Positions 32,001 through 42,701 of a stretch of 64,000 nt of DNA are shown here, in pieces. The stretch is from Chalara sp. BL73 (Eukaryota > Ascomycota > Leotiomycetes > Helotiales). The notes under the pieces are model-generated. The model saw only the letters and a list, made by a program, of their open reading frames with translations. It had not been told where the DNA came from and did not search any database. Location of the stretch: contig CAKJVC010000006.1 of assembly GCA_918026815.1 (NCBI GenBank), forward strand, positions 1,736,001-1,800,000. The letters run 5' to 3'. Position 1 is the first letter of the stretch. The number at the start of each line of letters is the position of its first letter. The translations under genes and the position numbers were made by a program.

Positions 32001-33808
32001 ATGTCTGAGTTCGGAGGAGCTTCAAACCATTGCAACATTCTCGATATGGTTAATGGCGACAGTTCACGAGACCATCCGGATAACTGTACAGAGTGTATCG
32101 TCAACGCTGATGAAGATACTATACTTCCACCAGTTGATGGTGGTCGACAGGCATGGGCTTTCATGATAGGAGCCTTTATGATCGAAGGCTTAATGTGGGG
32201 TAAATACTTTCTTTCGCATCTTAATTACTTGACTGATGTTAATAGGTTTCCCGTTAACATTTGGAGTCTCCCAATCATATTATCAAAATAACAATACCTT
32301 TACCAACAATCGATATCTGTCGTTGGTTGGGACTTTAACTACCGTATGTCCACCTCTTTTTCCCTAATTTTTTACTTTGTTAAATAGTTGCTACCATCTA
32401 ACATATAGGCAATATCGTATCTTAGTACATCTTTGATTGCTCTCTTTACTACCAAATGCCCTACATATCAAAGATATATGATATGGGGTGGATGGTTGGT
32501 TTGTAGTCTTGCATTAGCAGCTAGCAGCTTTGCTACGCAGGTGTGGCATTTGATCATTGCACAAGGATTTCTTTATGGCTTCGGCTTCCTAATCATATAC
32601 TACCCACTCCTTAATATGTTGAATGGATGGTTTATTCAACGGCGAGGACTGGCTTACGGCATTTTGTAAGTATTACTTGGCTCTTTTCAAACTAAAACTA
32701 ATTTAATACAGATTTGGTTCTGCTGGAATTTATGGCCTTGGGCTACCGTTTATGATTGAAAAAATGCTCAAACAATATGGATACGCTACTACATTGAGAG
32801 CGTATGGAGTTGCCATTGTATGTATATCAGCTGTTAAATTGAGAGAAATCTAATAATGATTTAATTAAGCTCGTACTCGTCGGCCCAACACTTCCTCTCG
32901 TTCGTGGTCGCCTCATACGCCAGACTGACAACGGAATTGAGAACAAAATCAACCCTGCAGTATTCAAGCAACCAATGTTCTTTGCAGTAACATGCTCAAA
33001 TGTTCTTCAAGGGCTTGTATTCTTCTTACCAAATATCTATCTACCATGCAAGTAATAACAAAATGATCTTGTTATGAAAATACTGAAATATTGTAGCCTA
33101 CGCATCTGCCATGGGTCTCTCACCAAAGCAGGGGACTGTGCTACCCTCCCTTTTAAACATTTCCCAAATAATTGGCCAAATCGGGATGGGTTACCTCTCT
33201 GACCGTTCTGGCCTGCTCGCTCCTATGATCGGCTCAACGATTTGCTCTTCTATCGTTGTTCTCTGTGTCTGGGGTTTTAGTAATCCTAGGTGTCATGACA
33301 CGCGCTGTGGATCTACAGATACAGAGGGGCAACGATGGTATCATATGTCACGGTCCTCAATATCGCACCAGACGCCCATTGGTTCGCTTACCACCTCGCC
33401 TATGGTGGTCACGTGGTCATGGTCTTTACCAGGGATGCCACAGCAACAGCTACACCTTTCCTCCTTAGTTTAGTATTCTCGTATTGAAGCACCTATTATA
33501 CGCCCTAACAGGCTCATAGGATCGTGATCGTGACACTATATGGGTTCTTTGCCGGCGGATACAGTGTGTTATATTGTCGTTTCGTCACGGCATTAACTGA
33601 CAAGCCTGCTACCGGGCTGTGGTTGTATAGCATATTCGAATTCCAGCGTGGGGTAGGGAACCTTGTTGGAGGATCTGTGAGTAGTATTTTGGTGGGGGAT
33701 GTTTCTTCGGCGGCGAAGTACCGAAACCTCATTCTCTTTGTTGGCATCGCCTTTTTAACCAGCTCTCTTGGTGGCTTGAGCTACTGGTTTTTCAAAGGTC
33801 ATCCCTAG
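32001..33808 (+). pseudogene. MFS transporter (monocarboxylate-type), disrupted
   Basis: Exons 32001-32199, 32246-32343, 32409-32665, 32712-32817, 32870-33047 and 33097-about 33291 join in frame to give the first two-thirds of a plasma-membrane MFS carrier of the fungal monocarboxylate transporter type. It has an acidic N-terminus, then PVDGGRQAWAFMIGAFMIEG, FGVSQSYYQ, and GYLSDRSG in the second half. Intron 5 (33048-33096) is GC-AG with donor GCAAGT. At about 33292 foreign DNA of about 217 bp interrupts the frame. The carrier resumes at about 33510 (IVTLYGFFAGGYSVLYCRF) and ends with a stop at 33808. The substrate cannot be told. Apart from the insertion the gene looks well preserved, so the break is probably young. 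Confidence 0.75.
33292..33508 (+). repeat. Chimeric insertion with family E start
   Basis: It begins TGTCATGACACGCGCTGTGG, and for about 65 nt follows the family E LTR (GATCTACAGATACAGAGG). It then becomes unrelated and ends CGCCCTAACA, like the family C end. The TG...CA ends suit an LTR, but the flanks (CTAGG against GGCTC) do not match. It interrupts the MFS gene. Confidence 0.5.
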
Positions 33809-34655
33809 CTTTTCAAGGCAGACGGAGAGACCCCGTGAAATATAAATCGAGCAACGCGCTCTGCGGAGAAGATATGATAGAAGGGCTCAACAATTTAATT
33901 TAGGGCTAGGGTCAGAGCGAGGAAATTACGAAGAAGGGGCTCTATATCGACAATGCACTATCTAGACTTGATTTTATTGATGCGCTCTCTCATCTGCTCT
34001 ACGCATCCAATGATGTGCTTTGACCATACGGGTCGGGACTTCTATTTTCAGACAATTAAATTTCGATTTCCGGTTTAAAATATAGCTTCAAAGGCTCGAG
34101 AGTGCTTTTCTCAATAAATTTACCCAACGAGAACTACAATTAATTCGTAGCTAAAAATAGACTGCCGAAAATGCCTAGCGTGAACAGAAGCGAGAACGTG
34201 GGGCAGAGACCGGGGGCAGAGACCGGGGGCGAACACTAGACCACCTTGTTCCATCAGGTATTGCTTGAGCCTGAGCATGACCACCGTGAAATATTCCGAC
34301 TGCCTACGAGAGACATACGCTACGGCAGCCGGCTATGGGTTTGACAGACCACGCCTTGCGCACAGAGCAAGCATTGTTGCTTGAACCGTTCCATGCGGCA
34401 TGGATAAATGGGAAGACTGCATCTTATGGGTGTTGTGCTTGAACAGTCAATTCGAATTGTGAAAAGAATAGTGAACATAATCAGTATTTTTAACCGCACG
34501 ATTTTCACGACACCCAACCACTTGACAAGGAGAATGGGTGATTACGGACGTCCAAAGCCTCCCTCCCAAACTGAGTACGAACGCAGCTCTGCTCCTCTCT
34601 AGATGAAATCTAAATATGGGGTACTAACAATTCATTTGCTGCCAGGCTGAAGAGC
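33809..34655. other. Intergenic, no clear gene
   Basis: Contains a short duplication (GGGCAGAGACCGG twice at about 34201-34228) and a small frame at 34408-34602 without motifs. An upstream exon of the FSH1-type hydrolase may lie at its right end, but I cannot fix it. Confidence 0.35.
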
Positions 34656-35776
34656 GTGGAATGGGATACAAGAACTTCTTCTCAAAGAGCAAAAGTGCTG
34701 ATGCTCCACGGTATGTGCTCTTTCAAGATAATGTTACGGAACTTCACAACATTCCGCTCACTACTGTGCACTTATAGGAAATGCACAATCGGGAGCATCA
34801 TTTGAAAACAAGACTCGATTCTTCAAGGATCTCCTCCAGAACGCTTGCCCATCCTTCCCAGGTGAAGTCGAGTTGTTTTATCCCACTGCGCCGCATCGAA
34901 TTCTGCCTGCAAGTTCAACCACAGGAGATGAAGGAGACTTCGACGCCTGGACTTGGGGATTTGGAGGTTACGTGTTGAGCAGGTTAGGTCTAAGGACCAT
35001 GCCTAAAGTCTATTGTAGGCACCAGTAGGCACCTGTAGGCATCAGTGTGTTGACATGTGGGTATCACACCTCTATAAGTAGAGGGATTCTCTCCTGTAGT
35101 TTAGGTTCTATAACCTTCAGCAATTGATACTTGTTTGCCCTATACTCTCTGAAGGCCACGTGACTTTCTCTATTTGAACATTACGCAACGGAAGTGATGC
35201 AAGGCTACGGTCAAACAATTCGTTATATGCTCGAAGTAATCCGGACGGCAGGTCCCTTTATAGTAATTGTTGGATTCTCTGCTGGTGCAGCCACGGCTCA
35301 TATATTAGTATATATTGCAGAACGCCGAGCATCTCCCGAGCTCATGCAAACCCTCCAGATTCAAGAGTATGTTCTTTCTACATTGCAACTCTAGCACGGG
35401 GCTAAAGGTGTAAACTCGATGAGCAGGACTGACGCGGTGTATAGTTCCTTCTACCACCATTTCATTTTGCTATTTGCTCTAGCGGCTTCATACTGTCCAC
35501 CCCCAGTACAAATCTCTCTACTATCCGCGAGTTCAGACACCTGTCTTGCATGTTGTCGAGAATTTTGATCCGGTTATACCCCAGGATCACATGCTGAAGT
35601 TAGCAGGGAGGTGCAAGAATCGCTTGATAGTGCACCATCCAGGTGCTCACTTTATGCCAAGAGGTAAAATATTTCAGGAGGCTATGCAGGATTTCATAGA
35701 GGAATGGCTGAGAAGAGACGCGACAGACTGCCCAAGCGTTCTTCCAGTGACATTGGCTTTGAATGAAGGGATATAG
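34656..35776 (+). pseudogene. FSH1-type serine hydrolase split by an LTR
   Basis: An alpha/beta hydrolase of the FSH1 family (small serine esterases). The segments are KVLMLHG, an intron at about 34713-34769, NAQSGASFENKTRFF through FDAWTWGFGGY, then the LTR at 34973. Directly after it the protein resumes as ATEVMQGYG, then the nucleophile elbow GFSAGA, and after another intron PFHFAICSSGF, NFDPVIP and PGAHFMP (acidic and His members of the triad). The 5-bp duplication TTACG lies within the codons for Gly-Tyr-Ala, so the frame before insertion was continuous. A 1-nt frame change occurs in a CCCCC run near 35500. The start codon is uncertain. A disrupted gene; the substrate is unknown. Confidence 0.75.
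34973..35180 (+). repeat. Solo LTR, family A copy 3, inside hydrolase gene
   Basis: 208 nt from TGTTGAGCAGG to CTATTTGAACA with perfect flanking duplications TTACG (34968-34972 and 35181-35185). It is shorter than copy 2 because it has fewer of the GTAGGCACC-type units. Confidence 0.9.
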
Positions 35777-36064
35777 TTATGCTGGCAGAGATCGTGTTAC
35801 GGTCAGGGGCTATCTGGGTTGCAATGCTTATGAAACTCAAAGATTAGACTCGTTCATACTATCGATTAGACTACTAGTCTTCAGTTGGGAGCTTAATGCG
35901 GCCCTGAAATGTAATGGGAACCCGATATGACCCTCGACTAAAATAGAAACATCCGGGATTATTAAAGCGAGTGCTGCACCCTGATATGTCGCATCTTAGC
36001 TTTAGCGAGAGATGGCAGAAACGGAACGTACTTGTTCATCGGTTCCTGACCTGAATTTTACATC
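35777..36064. other. Intergenic spacer
   Basis: No coding or repeat signal seen. It contains the promoter of the gene at 36065. Confidence 0.3.
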
Positions 36065-36716
36065 ATGTCTGAAGCAGGGAAAAAGGAGGAGTGCTCCACT
36101 GATAACGAGACCCCTACCCCCTATATGGAAATGTGTACCCAGGCTAATAAAGTGCCTATAGTAGATAATATGCTTGCGGCTCTCTTTTCCTGGCTCACGT
36201 TAGCCGGATTCGTTGTGTTGCCCGCCACCTTTACTTCCCTCAAACATTCTACTACGCTCAGTAGTAGCAAAGGCAGAGAGATTGTTCAAAAAACGGTCCA
36301 GAACCTTCCACTTCTGCCAATGGCAGGAGTCATGTGTGGCATTGGAATTGTTGGAACGTGTTGGCTCTGGAATAAATGGCGCAAGGAATATGTTTGGCTA
36401 ACTGGACAGATATTCTTGTGAGTGTTCACAGCTGTGCAGGATATGCAGAGAACTAATACAGTAAAGGCCGGGTCTGCTAAACTCGCTCGTTGGCTTACTC
36501 ACCACCTTAGCTAATGTTATAGCAGCTCACAATAATCATTGGTCTATAACAGCCAAGATAACCCTCGCCGTGAGCGGTATCTGCACAGGATCGATTTTGT
36601 GTTGTTCTTGGTCTATAGTTGGCTTCTGGAGAAAATTAAGACACCAAAAGATAGGGAGGCTGCCAGACGTAAGAAGCCCGAGGATGAAAAAGAAGCGCTC
36701 TAAGAGATCAAGGTAA
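36065..36716 (+). CDS. Four-TM fungal membrane protein, unknown role
   Basis: Two exons, 36065-36417 and 36467-36716, give 200 aa. The intron is GTGAGT to AAAG, with CTAATAC as branch site, and joins QIFL to PGLLNS. After a polar N-terminus of about 40 residues come four hydrophobic segments: LAALFSWLTLAGFVVLPATF, LLPMAGVMCGIGIVGTCWLW, LLNSLVGLLTTLANVIAA and ITLAVSGICTGSILCC. The C-terminus is strongly basic (MKKKRSKRSR). Proteins of this layout are common in ascomycetes but have no assigned function that I know. The stop falls inside AGGTAAGT, so a further intron and exon cannot be excluded. The gene looks intact. Confidence 0.7.
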
Positions 36717-37789
36717 GTTGCAAACAGAATCACCTCTGGTTATTAATGACTGGACTGCGGCAGTTATTGATCGTTATTTTTGTGGCGGTATTAACATTGC
36801 GGCTGTTCCATTTTTCTGTTTAGCGCTTGCAAACACGGCACTATAAAGGCCTTCCCCGACCCTGTTCGATGCAAAAACTAAATAAACGAGGGAAGGCAAT
36901 TGCATATGAGGTACCTCATACAATAAGGCATCGATTGATACCAGGGAGACCTTTTAGAAGCCAATTCAAACGCCCCCACACAAAAAATAATAACTGTGCA
37001 ACGAAGGCTGATTCTTTGCGACTCTATTCCTTGCATCGTGAGACTATCAATCGGATCATTGCTCCGCCTTTGCAGGCCCTGAAAGTATTAGTTGTTGCCC
37101 CATGTTTCTGCCCCATGGCTCTACCCCTTGTCTCTACCCCATGTCTCTGCCCCATATCTCTGCCCCTTGTCTCTACCGCGTTGGCACCGCTCAACGCCCC
37201 TTTGCTAACTGTCGAAAGAGGGCAGCATCAACGGATCAAACGTACTTCGTACAGGGCCAAAATAATGTTAGTTTTCTGCCTGTGCACTTTCTGGAAATTT
37301 CCATAAAACAAAGGGATTACATCGAATCATCTTCCGATGCTGTAATGATCTGTGAAACGGCCAACCCTATTGGCCAGATTTGGCCTAGGCGTTCTTGGCA
37401 TCAGGACCCCTATTTTCTTCACTCTAGATAGTTGATTCTATTAGCTCTACAATCAATATCATATGCCCTATTCTACAACCTATTCTGTGATACAATTATC
37501 TTCAATCACGCAGTTTGACATGATCCTTCCCCTAATGGGTAAGACTGTTAAAAATCCGCACAGACAGAAAACTAACATTATTTTGGGCCTGTACGAAGGT
37601 ATATTCGCTCTAGATATCTGGTAATTCCACTCTCAACCCTTTATATGTATACAAGAATCGAACTCCCGCTGTTGGCTTCCTCAACACTTAATAACTCTTC
37701 TGGCGGAAACAGCCCTCAAATTCTTTACGCAGCTCTCAGTTTGCCAATCTCATTTCGTGAAACCGAAAAATATCGACTCCTTGCCTACC
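36717..37789. other. Spacer with small pyrimidine-rich tandem repeat
   Basis: At 37098-37190 units of the form CCCCATGTCTCTGCCC/CTTGTCTCTACC repeat about six times. Overlapping open frames at 36827-37431 run through this and look like chance frames. The right end is the upstream region of the DUF3455 gene. Confidence 0.4.
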
Positions 37790-38636
37790 ATGCCTTCAAT
37801 ATACAAGATCTTTAAGGGCATTATCCTTATAAACTTCACGCTATTCCACGCATCCTCAGCAAGTCCATCAGCGCCCATTCTAGAGTGTGCATTAACTACC
37901 ACAAAGCCTACTTCACCATTCGAAACAATTCCTTTGCCTCCCATTAATGCAGGATCGTAACCCATGCTCTTCTGTGCTTGCTCACTTACCGGCAAGGAAA
38001 GAAGAAAGCTGACGTTTTCTCATAGGCAACTCACAGCTCCCCAGTCCTATCATGATACTGGTGCATATCGCCGTAGGCCGAGGCATTCAAAATTGCACCT
38101 GCACAGGACCCGGAGCAGCCCCAGTTGCAATTGGCGCAGTAGCAACACTGTACGGTTAGTATTTCGTCTTCTACCTCTCTCCAGAACAAATTATTAACCT
38201 CCTGTCTTCCGCAGACGCAACATCACTCGCATATGTCAGCGGAAACTGCCTCCATCAAGTCCCCCCCCCCCAGAGCCGTCTATTGACCCCCGCCGCCTCC
38301 AACCTTTACGCATACACCAAAATTGGGGCCTTTACCATTTCTGGGTCACCACTTTTTGATGCAGCTAGAACGCCTGTCTTCGATCTCTCACCTAAAAAGT
38401 CAATTCTGTCTGCGGAAAAGAAGGCTAGTATAAAAGCCCCCCTGGGAGCAAACAAAGGACCCGCGGAAACAGGCGCGGTAGATTGGCTCTTCCTGACCGA
38501 CAAAGGAGGAAAATACACAAGCGTAGGGCTGAGTCAGGTGTATCGCGTTGTTACCGCCGGAGGCGTTGGACCAACCTGTTTGGGCGCCGGTGTTGAGACC
38601 GCAAAGTATGCTGCAGAGTACTGGTTTTATAAATGA
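37790..38636 (+). pseudogene. DUF3455 secreted protein, one frameshift
   Basis: Exon 1 (37790-37956) starts at an ATG and encodes a signal peptide (IILINFTLFHASSAS) and mature start. Exon 2 (38026-38154) carries QLTAPQS, then after a 1-nt frame change VHIAVGRGIQN and GPGAAPVAIGAVATLY. Exon 3 (38215-38636) carries SLAYVSGN, KIGAFTISGSPLFD, GAVDWLFLTD and the C-terminal SQVYRVVTAGGVGPTC to EYWFYK. This is the DUF3455 family of secreted fungal proteins, of unknown biochemical role. Exon 3 holds an 11-C run at 38261-38271 that keeps the frame. The frameshift in exon 2 near 38050-38060 makes it a recent pseudogene, or a sequence error. Confidence 0.75.
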
Positions 38637-39287
38637 GTGGGCATGGGGTGGTGGGATTAGGGTTAGACATACATTGGTTCGGTCGAATAGAGTGTATACA
38701 TTTGGAGTCGACATGTATTAGAAATGGAGACCTAGCAAGAACCCATTTTAACTAGCATTGCTTGACTATCCACTTGTTCCTCTCCGAACTTTTCTCTAAT
38801 CTAGTTTACATTGATGCCCGCATTCCTTCTGCCTTTCCTCTGGGCGCGAATCTCCTGTTTTTTCTTTAAATCCTTTAGATCAATCTTTGTTGACCTGAGC
38901 ATAAGTTTTAGTTTTCGAAACTTCTCTAAGCTCTCCGAGTCTAAAGCTAAACTATTCACTAACTCATCAACAACGTCAAGCGATATTTCAAGCTTTATAA
39001 TGCAGGTAGGCAAACCTAGTTCTGGCTTTTCAAGATTCTTATAAGAAGCCTCCATTTTACTGAAATTTGATAAGTGCGAAGATCTCGATTAAGGCGTGCC
39101 TTGAAGCGTCTTATAGTTCGGAAATGATTAAGTAGATTAAGTGGAGAGAAATCTCATAAGTAGCGGAGGGCTTTATAGATAGTCACTGATCTGCCACTCA
39201 TCTTGCTCAAGACGTCGCATAAAATGGAGCCATTGTAGGCCCTCAATCTGGGATTTCTATTTTTAGAAGGTCCCCTTCCGGCTCGCT
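38637..39287. other. Region with one unidentified small ORF
   Basis: On the minus strand, 39055-38801 encodes 84 residues from an ATG: helical, Leu/Glu/Lys-rich with a basic tail (KKKQEIRAQRKGRR), probably a coiled coil. I do not recognise it, and it may be an exon of a larger lost gene. Confidence 0.3.
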
Positions 39288-39900
39288 TTATTTTTTGACT
39301 ATCGGTGCTTGCAAGGCTAGCTGATCAGTCAAATATAGGTCAAGAATGTTCGCGAGAGTTGACCCAGGACGGCCTATGGGGTGAGTTGGCTTTGAGAAAC
39401 TCCCAAGAATTGTCCTAGCACTTGCGGCACCAAGATGCTTTCTCCAGCGTCTTCGCAACAGCTCCTGCTCTGACCTTTTGACGCGACAAAATCTTAAACA
39501 ATCCAGGCTCGGCTCTGTCATAGCAGAGAAATGCGATAGCGCAAAGCCTGAAACAAAAGCGAAGATCAACATTTCTTGTGTTAATTGCAATTTTGAAGAA
39601 AAGAGAGACTGGTAGGGATGGATTATAGGCAATGGAATTTCTGGGTCTCTCGGCGCTTTTCTCACCAGGATCAAGCACAAGAACATGCTACTAAAACGGA
39701 ACATGCCATTAATGAGTCCATTGTCTATCTGTAGCAACTGCTGCACTGAACTGAACTGGGATGGTAAGCCTGATCAGGATCACATTTTGAGTGTTGGAAG
39801 TATTAATAAGATACCTTCAAGTTTGGTCTTAAGCCTCTCGTATAAAGACGTCGAGGCAGTCCTCTCGAGCAAAGCAATTATTATGGAAGGGTTGTTATGA
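39288..39900 (-). other. Unidentified coding-like stretch
   Basis: Two overlapping minus-strand frames (39746-39288 and 39678-39415) are protein-like, with a hydrophobic patch (MLIFAFVSGFALSHF) and a basic segment (LLRRRWRKHLG). They do not join cleanly and have no motif that I know. This may be a decayed gene. Confidence 0.25.
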
Positions 39901-40183
39901 ACGCCATCAAAACAGTCGGAATAGACGATGAATGGAGGGTGTGGTTTCTATTGAACAATCAATTCTAGAATTTGATACAAGAGTTTGATAAGGAATTGGT
40001 TGCAATGCTTGTCTTTGAATACTTGAAAATTTCCTCTCATTTTATTTTGTAGTAATATCTCGGGAAAGCAAGTATTAGTTCACAAATCGGCTTCCACTCC
40101 GTAAATCAAAATCTTCGCTAACAGACTCAGGGAAAATTAAAATCCCCGTTTTGCACCTTTGCCATCTGACGAATTTCGCTCCG

Positions 40184-40294
40184 CTAGGACACGGGGATGT
40201 CGTTCGAGAATACTGCATTTCCGGAGGAGTCGTGGGTTGTCACCAGGCGTTGGACGTCGGGAAGTCCGTTCGGGAGGGTTTTCCGGTCTGCCAT
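40184..40294 (-). pseudogene. Possible N-terminal fragment of a cupin-like protein
   Basis: A 36-residue frame from ATG at 40294 (ADRKTLPNGLPDVQRLVTTHD, then GNAVFSNDIPVS) ends in TAG. It resembles the start of small fungal cupin-type proteins, which open with RLVTTHD-like and AVFSDDIP-like segments. The rest of the domain is absent, so it is a remnant. The match is from memory and short. Confidence 0.35.
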
Positions 40295-40771
40295 TTTTGT
40301 GGGTCGGGAGATTTGGAGAGTATTTGAAATACAATGGCCCCGTATATATGACAAGAACAAATAGATTATGTGAAGGAGAAACGGAAAGCTGGGTGGACTG
40401 AAGAGGGGTAGGAGGTTGGTGAGAAACAGACTTTCGGGTTGTCTTACGGAACTTCCCCACCCGCTGCAGCAATACAAGCTGCGTAGTACAACCAACTGAT
40501 GAAGAATTTTCGGCGACTTGATCTTTCGGTATAAATAGTCAGCTACTGCATAGGCTCCCGACGGACTCAATTGAAAATATACATGCTGTAAATCGTATGT
40601 ATTCAAGAGGTTTCGAGGTTCTCGAGATTGAAGGTCGCGTGGCAGGTAAAATGGATGCGGGGTAATTTTACCGGCCATCAACCACTCCATAACTTTGTTA
40701 TTCACACATTCACTCTTCGTGATATAATTTTTGCATGACGAAAGGTAAACCAACCTATGTGTTTACTACCC

Positions 40772-42076
40772 CTATCTTCCCAACCTTCCATCCCAGCCTT
40801 TCCACCAGTTATGGTTCCATTGCCCCATTGCAAGCTCATCCACAGGCCTGTAGGGCAGGCGCAAATACCGCCTCAAAACGCGCTCTTCTTCCTTGGTTGG
40901 CTGAAGGTACAGATATGCGTCTTTATGAGATGCCAAGGAGAGGTTCTTTCTGATGCTCAGTCGGTTCCCAACTTTCGGGTCGTCACTTCCAACATTGTAG
41001 ATTGTTAGAACAGTCGCACCGACAAGTAGTCCAACGCTGAGTATCTGCGTAAGTAGAGTCGACTGCCCGATCGAAATGACATGTATTGCGAATGTCAGCC
41101 AGCCTATTGCTCGGGCTATGGTGTATCTGAAGGTATGTACCGCCCTTTTGGTACTGGGAAAGATCGAAATGATGCTCTCTTCGGTGGCTGCTTGAGCTTT
41201 CTTGCTAGACTCATCGGATGATGCAGTCTTGGATAGCGAAGCAATATGCTCCGAAGTTCCTTTCTCGGAAATTGAGACAGTGCCTGGAGCTCGATGGGCT
41301 TGCCGAGCCAACTCTAAATCTGAGTAGGCGAATTTGCTGTTCTGGGGGGGGAGTGGCGGGACAAAATGAGCCTTTCCCCTCCCCTGCTCCTTAAGAGTGC
41401 TCTCAACGGTATCCAGGTCGTTGAAGATACATCCCAAAAGGCCGCGCTGTATGTGGAAGGCGACAAGTCGGTCCTCTGGTGCGGTGATGACAACTTTGAT
41501 CCAGTTGTCTGGTTTGTCCGGAAGTAAGAACGAGAGTCCACTTTTGCCTAGTGAATAGTCCAGCACAAACTGATTGAGATGCTTCCTATTCTCGTGGACC
41601 ATCGTCAATCGTACGGCCACTGACACGATCATCGCTATCGCATTGGCGATGCCATACCAGTCTGCCTGAAGTGCGGCCATTGCAATCAAGGCACCATTGG
41701 CAAAGAAGCCAATGACTGCAGCGAGAAGCTCCTTCATGACAGGACTTCTTTTCTCTGGTGATACACCCCAGTCCAGAATGGTAACCTTATCGGTCAGCTT
41801 CGCGATAAGCCATCGCGAGAACCATCCGTTCACAATCGGGATATACACTCCATCGGTGATGTTATAGAGCGCAAATCCGGGAATCGGACGAGCGAATTTG
41901 TTCTCGGCAATCAAGTATGTTCCGAAGAGAGGCAGGTATTCAGTGTAGCGACTATGCTCCAAGGCTCCAACTGCGTTGCTGACTTCTTCAGCGCCGAGGA
42001 GAGTCACGAGACCGAGGGCGTCGAGCTTGAAGGGAGCCCAGGTTCGCAAGCTTGCAAGTGGAACATCTAGCGTCAT
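40772..42076 (-). CDS. Integral membrane protein, unknown function
   Basis: One exon of 434 aa from ATG at 42076. The frame stays open further upstream (to 42211) but only from a TTG, so the ATG is preferred. Hydrophobic segments include FFANGALIAMAALQADWYGIANAIAMIVSVAV and, near the C-terminus, AIGWLTFAIHVISIGQ and LLTQILSVGLLVGATVLTIYNV. Between them lies a soluble part of about 150 residues with SKTASSDESSKKAQ. The C-terminus is Trp-rich (WNHNWWKGWDG). I recognise this only as a type of large membrane protein common in ascomycete accessory regions. No frame break is seen. Confidence 0.65.
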   Translation of the reverse strand: MTLDVPLASLRTWAPFKLDALGLVTLLGAEEVSNAVGALEHSRYTEYLPLFGTYLIAENKFARPIPGFALYNITDGVYIPIVNGWFSRWLIAKLTDKVTILDWGVSPEKRSPVMKELLAAVIGFFANGALIAMAALQADWYGIANAIAMIVSVAVRLTMVHENRKHLNQFVLDYSLGKSGLSFLLPDKPDNWIKVVITAPEDRLVAFHIQRGLLGCIFNDLDTVESTLKEQGRGKAHFVPPLPPQNSKFAYSDLELARQAHRAPGTVSISEKGTSEHIASLSKTASSDESSKKAQAATEESIISIFPSTKRAVHTFRYTIARAIGWLTFAIHVISIGQSTLLTQILSVGLLVGATVLTIYNVGSDDPKVGNRLSIRKNLSLASHKDAYLYLQPTKEEERVLRRYLRLPYRPVDELAMGQWNHNWWKGWDGRLGR

Positions 42077-42701
42077 CGTAGATTTTTTCAGAGAACTTGG
42101 TGCGAAAGGAAGGTCATTTGCAATTGCAGGGCGAAAAGTTGAAGTCTTAAAATGTGCCAAAGTTTGCTTTGATGCGTGGCGAGCACTCAGACTGAGCGAG
42201 CTCAGCCGCAAATTGCCAGAATAGGCGCTGAGGCGACATGGCTCATCATCATTGGTAGACCAACGCTCGAGATGTGGAAAAAGCCTCTTGGGGGCCAGAC
42301 ATCGTCACATCTTGACTTTGGGGGATTGCAAGGTTCTGGTAAGATTGAATTAGCGAGCTTCCCCCCTGAAACTGGCGAAAATAGTGACTTCGCCTGGTAT
42401 AGCGTTTTACCGCTCAATGATCAAGATGCACAATTTCAAAGATATCGAGGGTCAGCGCCAAAGCATCACGAAGTACTGAGAAGGATCAAATCTTCGAGGA
42501 GGTGTTGACAAATATCAATTTGAACTTGGAGCTCAATTTGTAAGCAAACTATGACCCCGCTACACTGGCCTGTTGGTCGCAGTGTCATTTGAGAATAGAA
42601 GCAACAAATATCTTCAGGCACGTTTCACTCTATGCAAGTTGACGTCTGGGGACCTTCAGCGGTCGAAAACTACCAATCAACTGCACAACGTACCAACATA
42701 A
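42077..42701. other. Spacer without clear gene
   Basis: A plus-strand frame at 42176-42508 is protein-like (ENSDFAWYSVLPLND) but short and without known motif. It could be a relic. No repeats were found. Confidence 0.3.

Noticed and set aside
36827..37431. Overlapping plus-strand frames as genes
   Set aside because: They run through a simple pyrimidine repeat and have no motifs. They are probably chance frames.
31764..38636. Secondary metabolite cluster (MFS, FSH1 hydrolase, cupin fragment)
   Set aside because: No polyketide synthase, peptide synthetase or terpene synthase core is present, and most of these genes are broken.
42077..42211. N-terminal extension of the membrane protein at 40772-42076
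   Set aside because: The extension has no ATG, only a TTG, and its sequence is not hydrophobic or conserved-looking. The ATG at 42076 is preferred.
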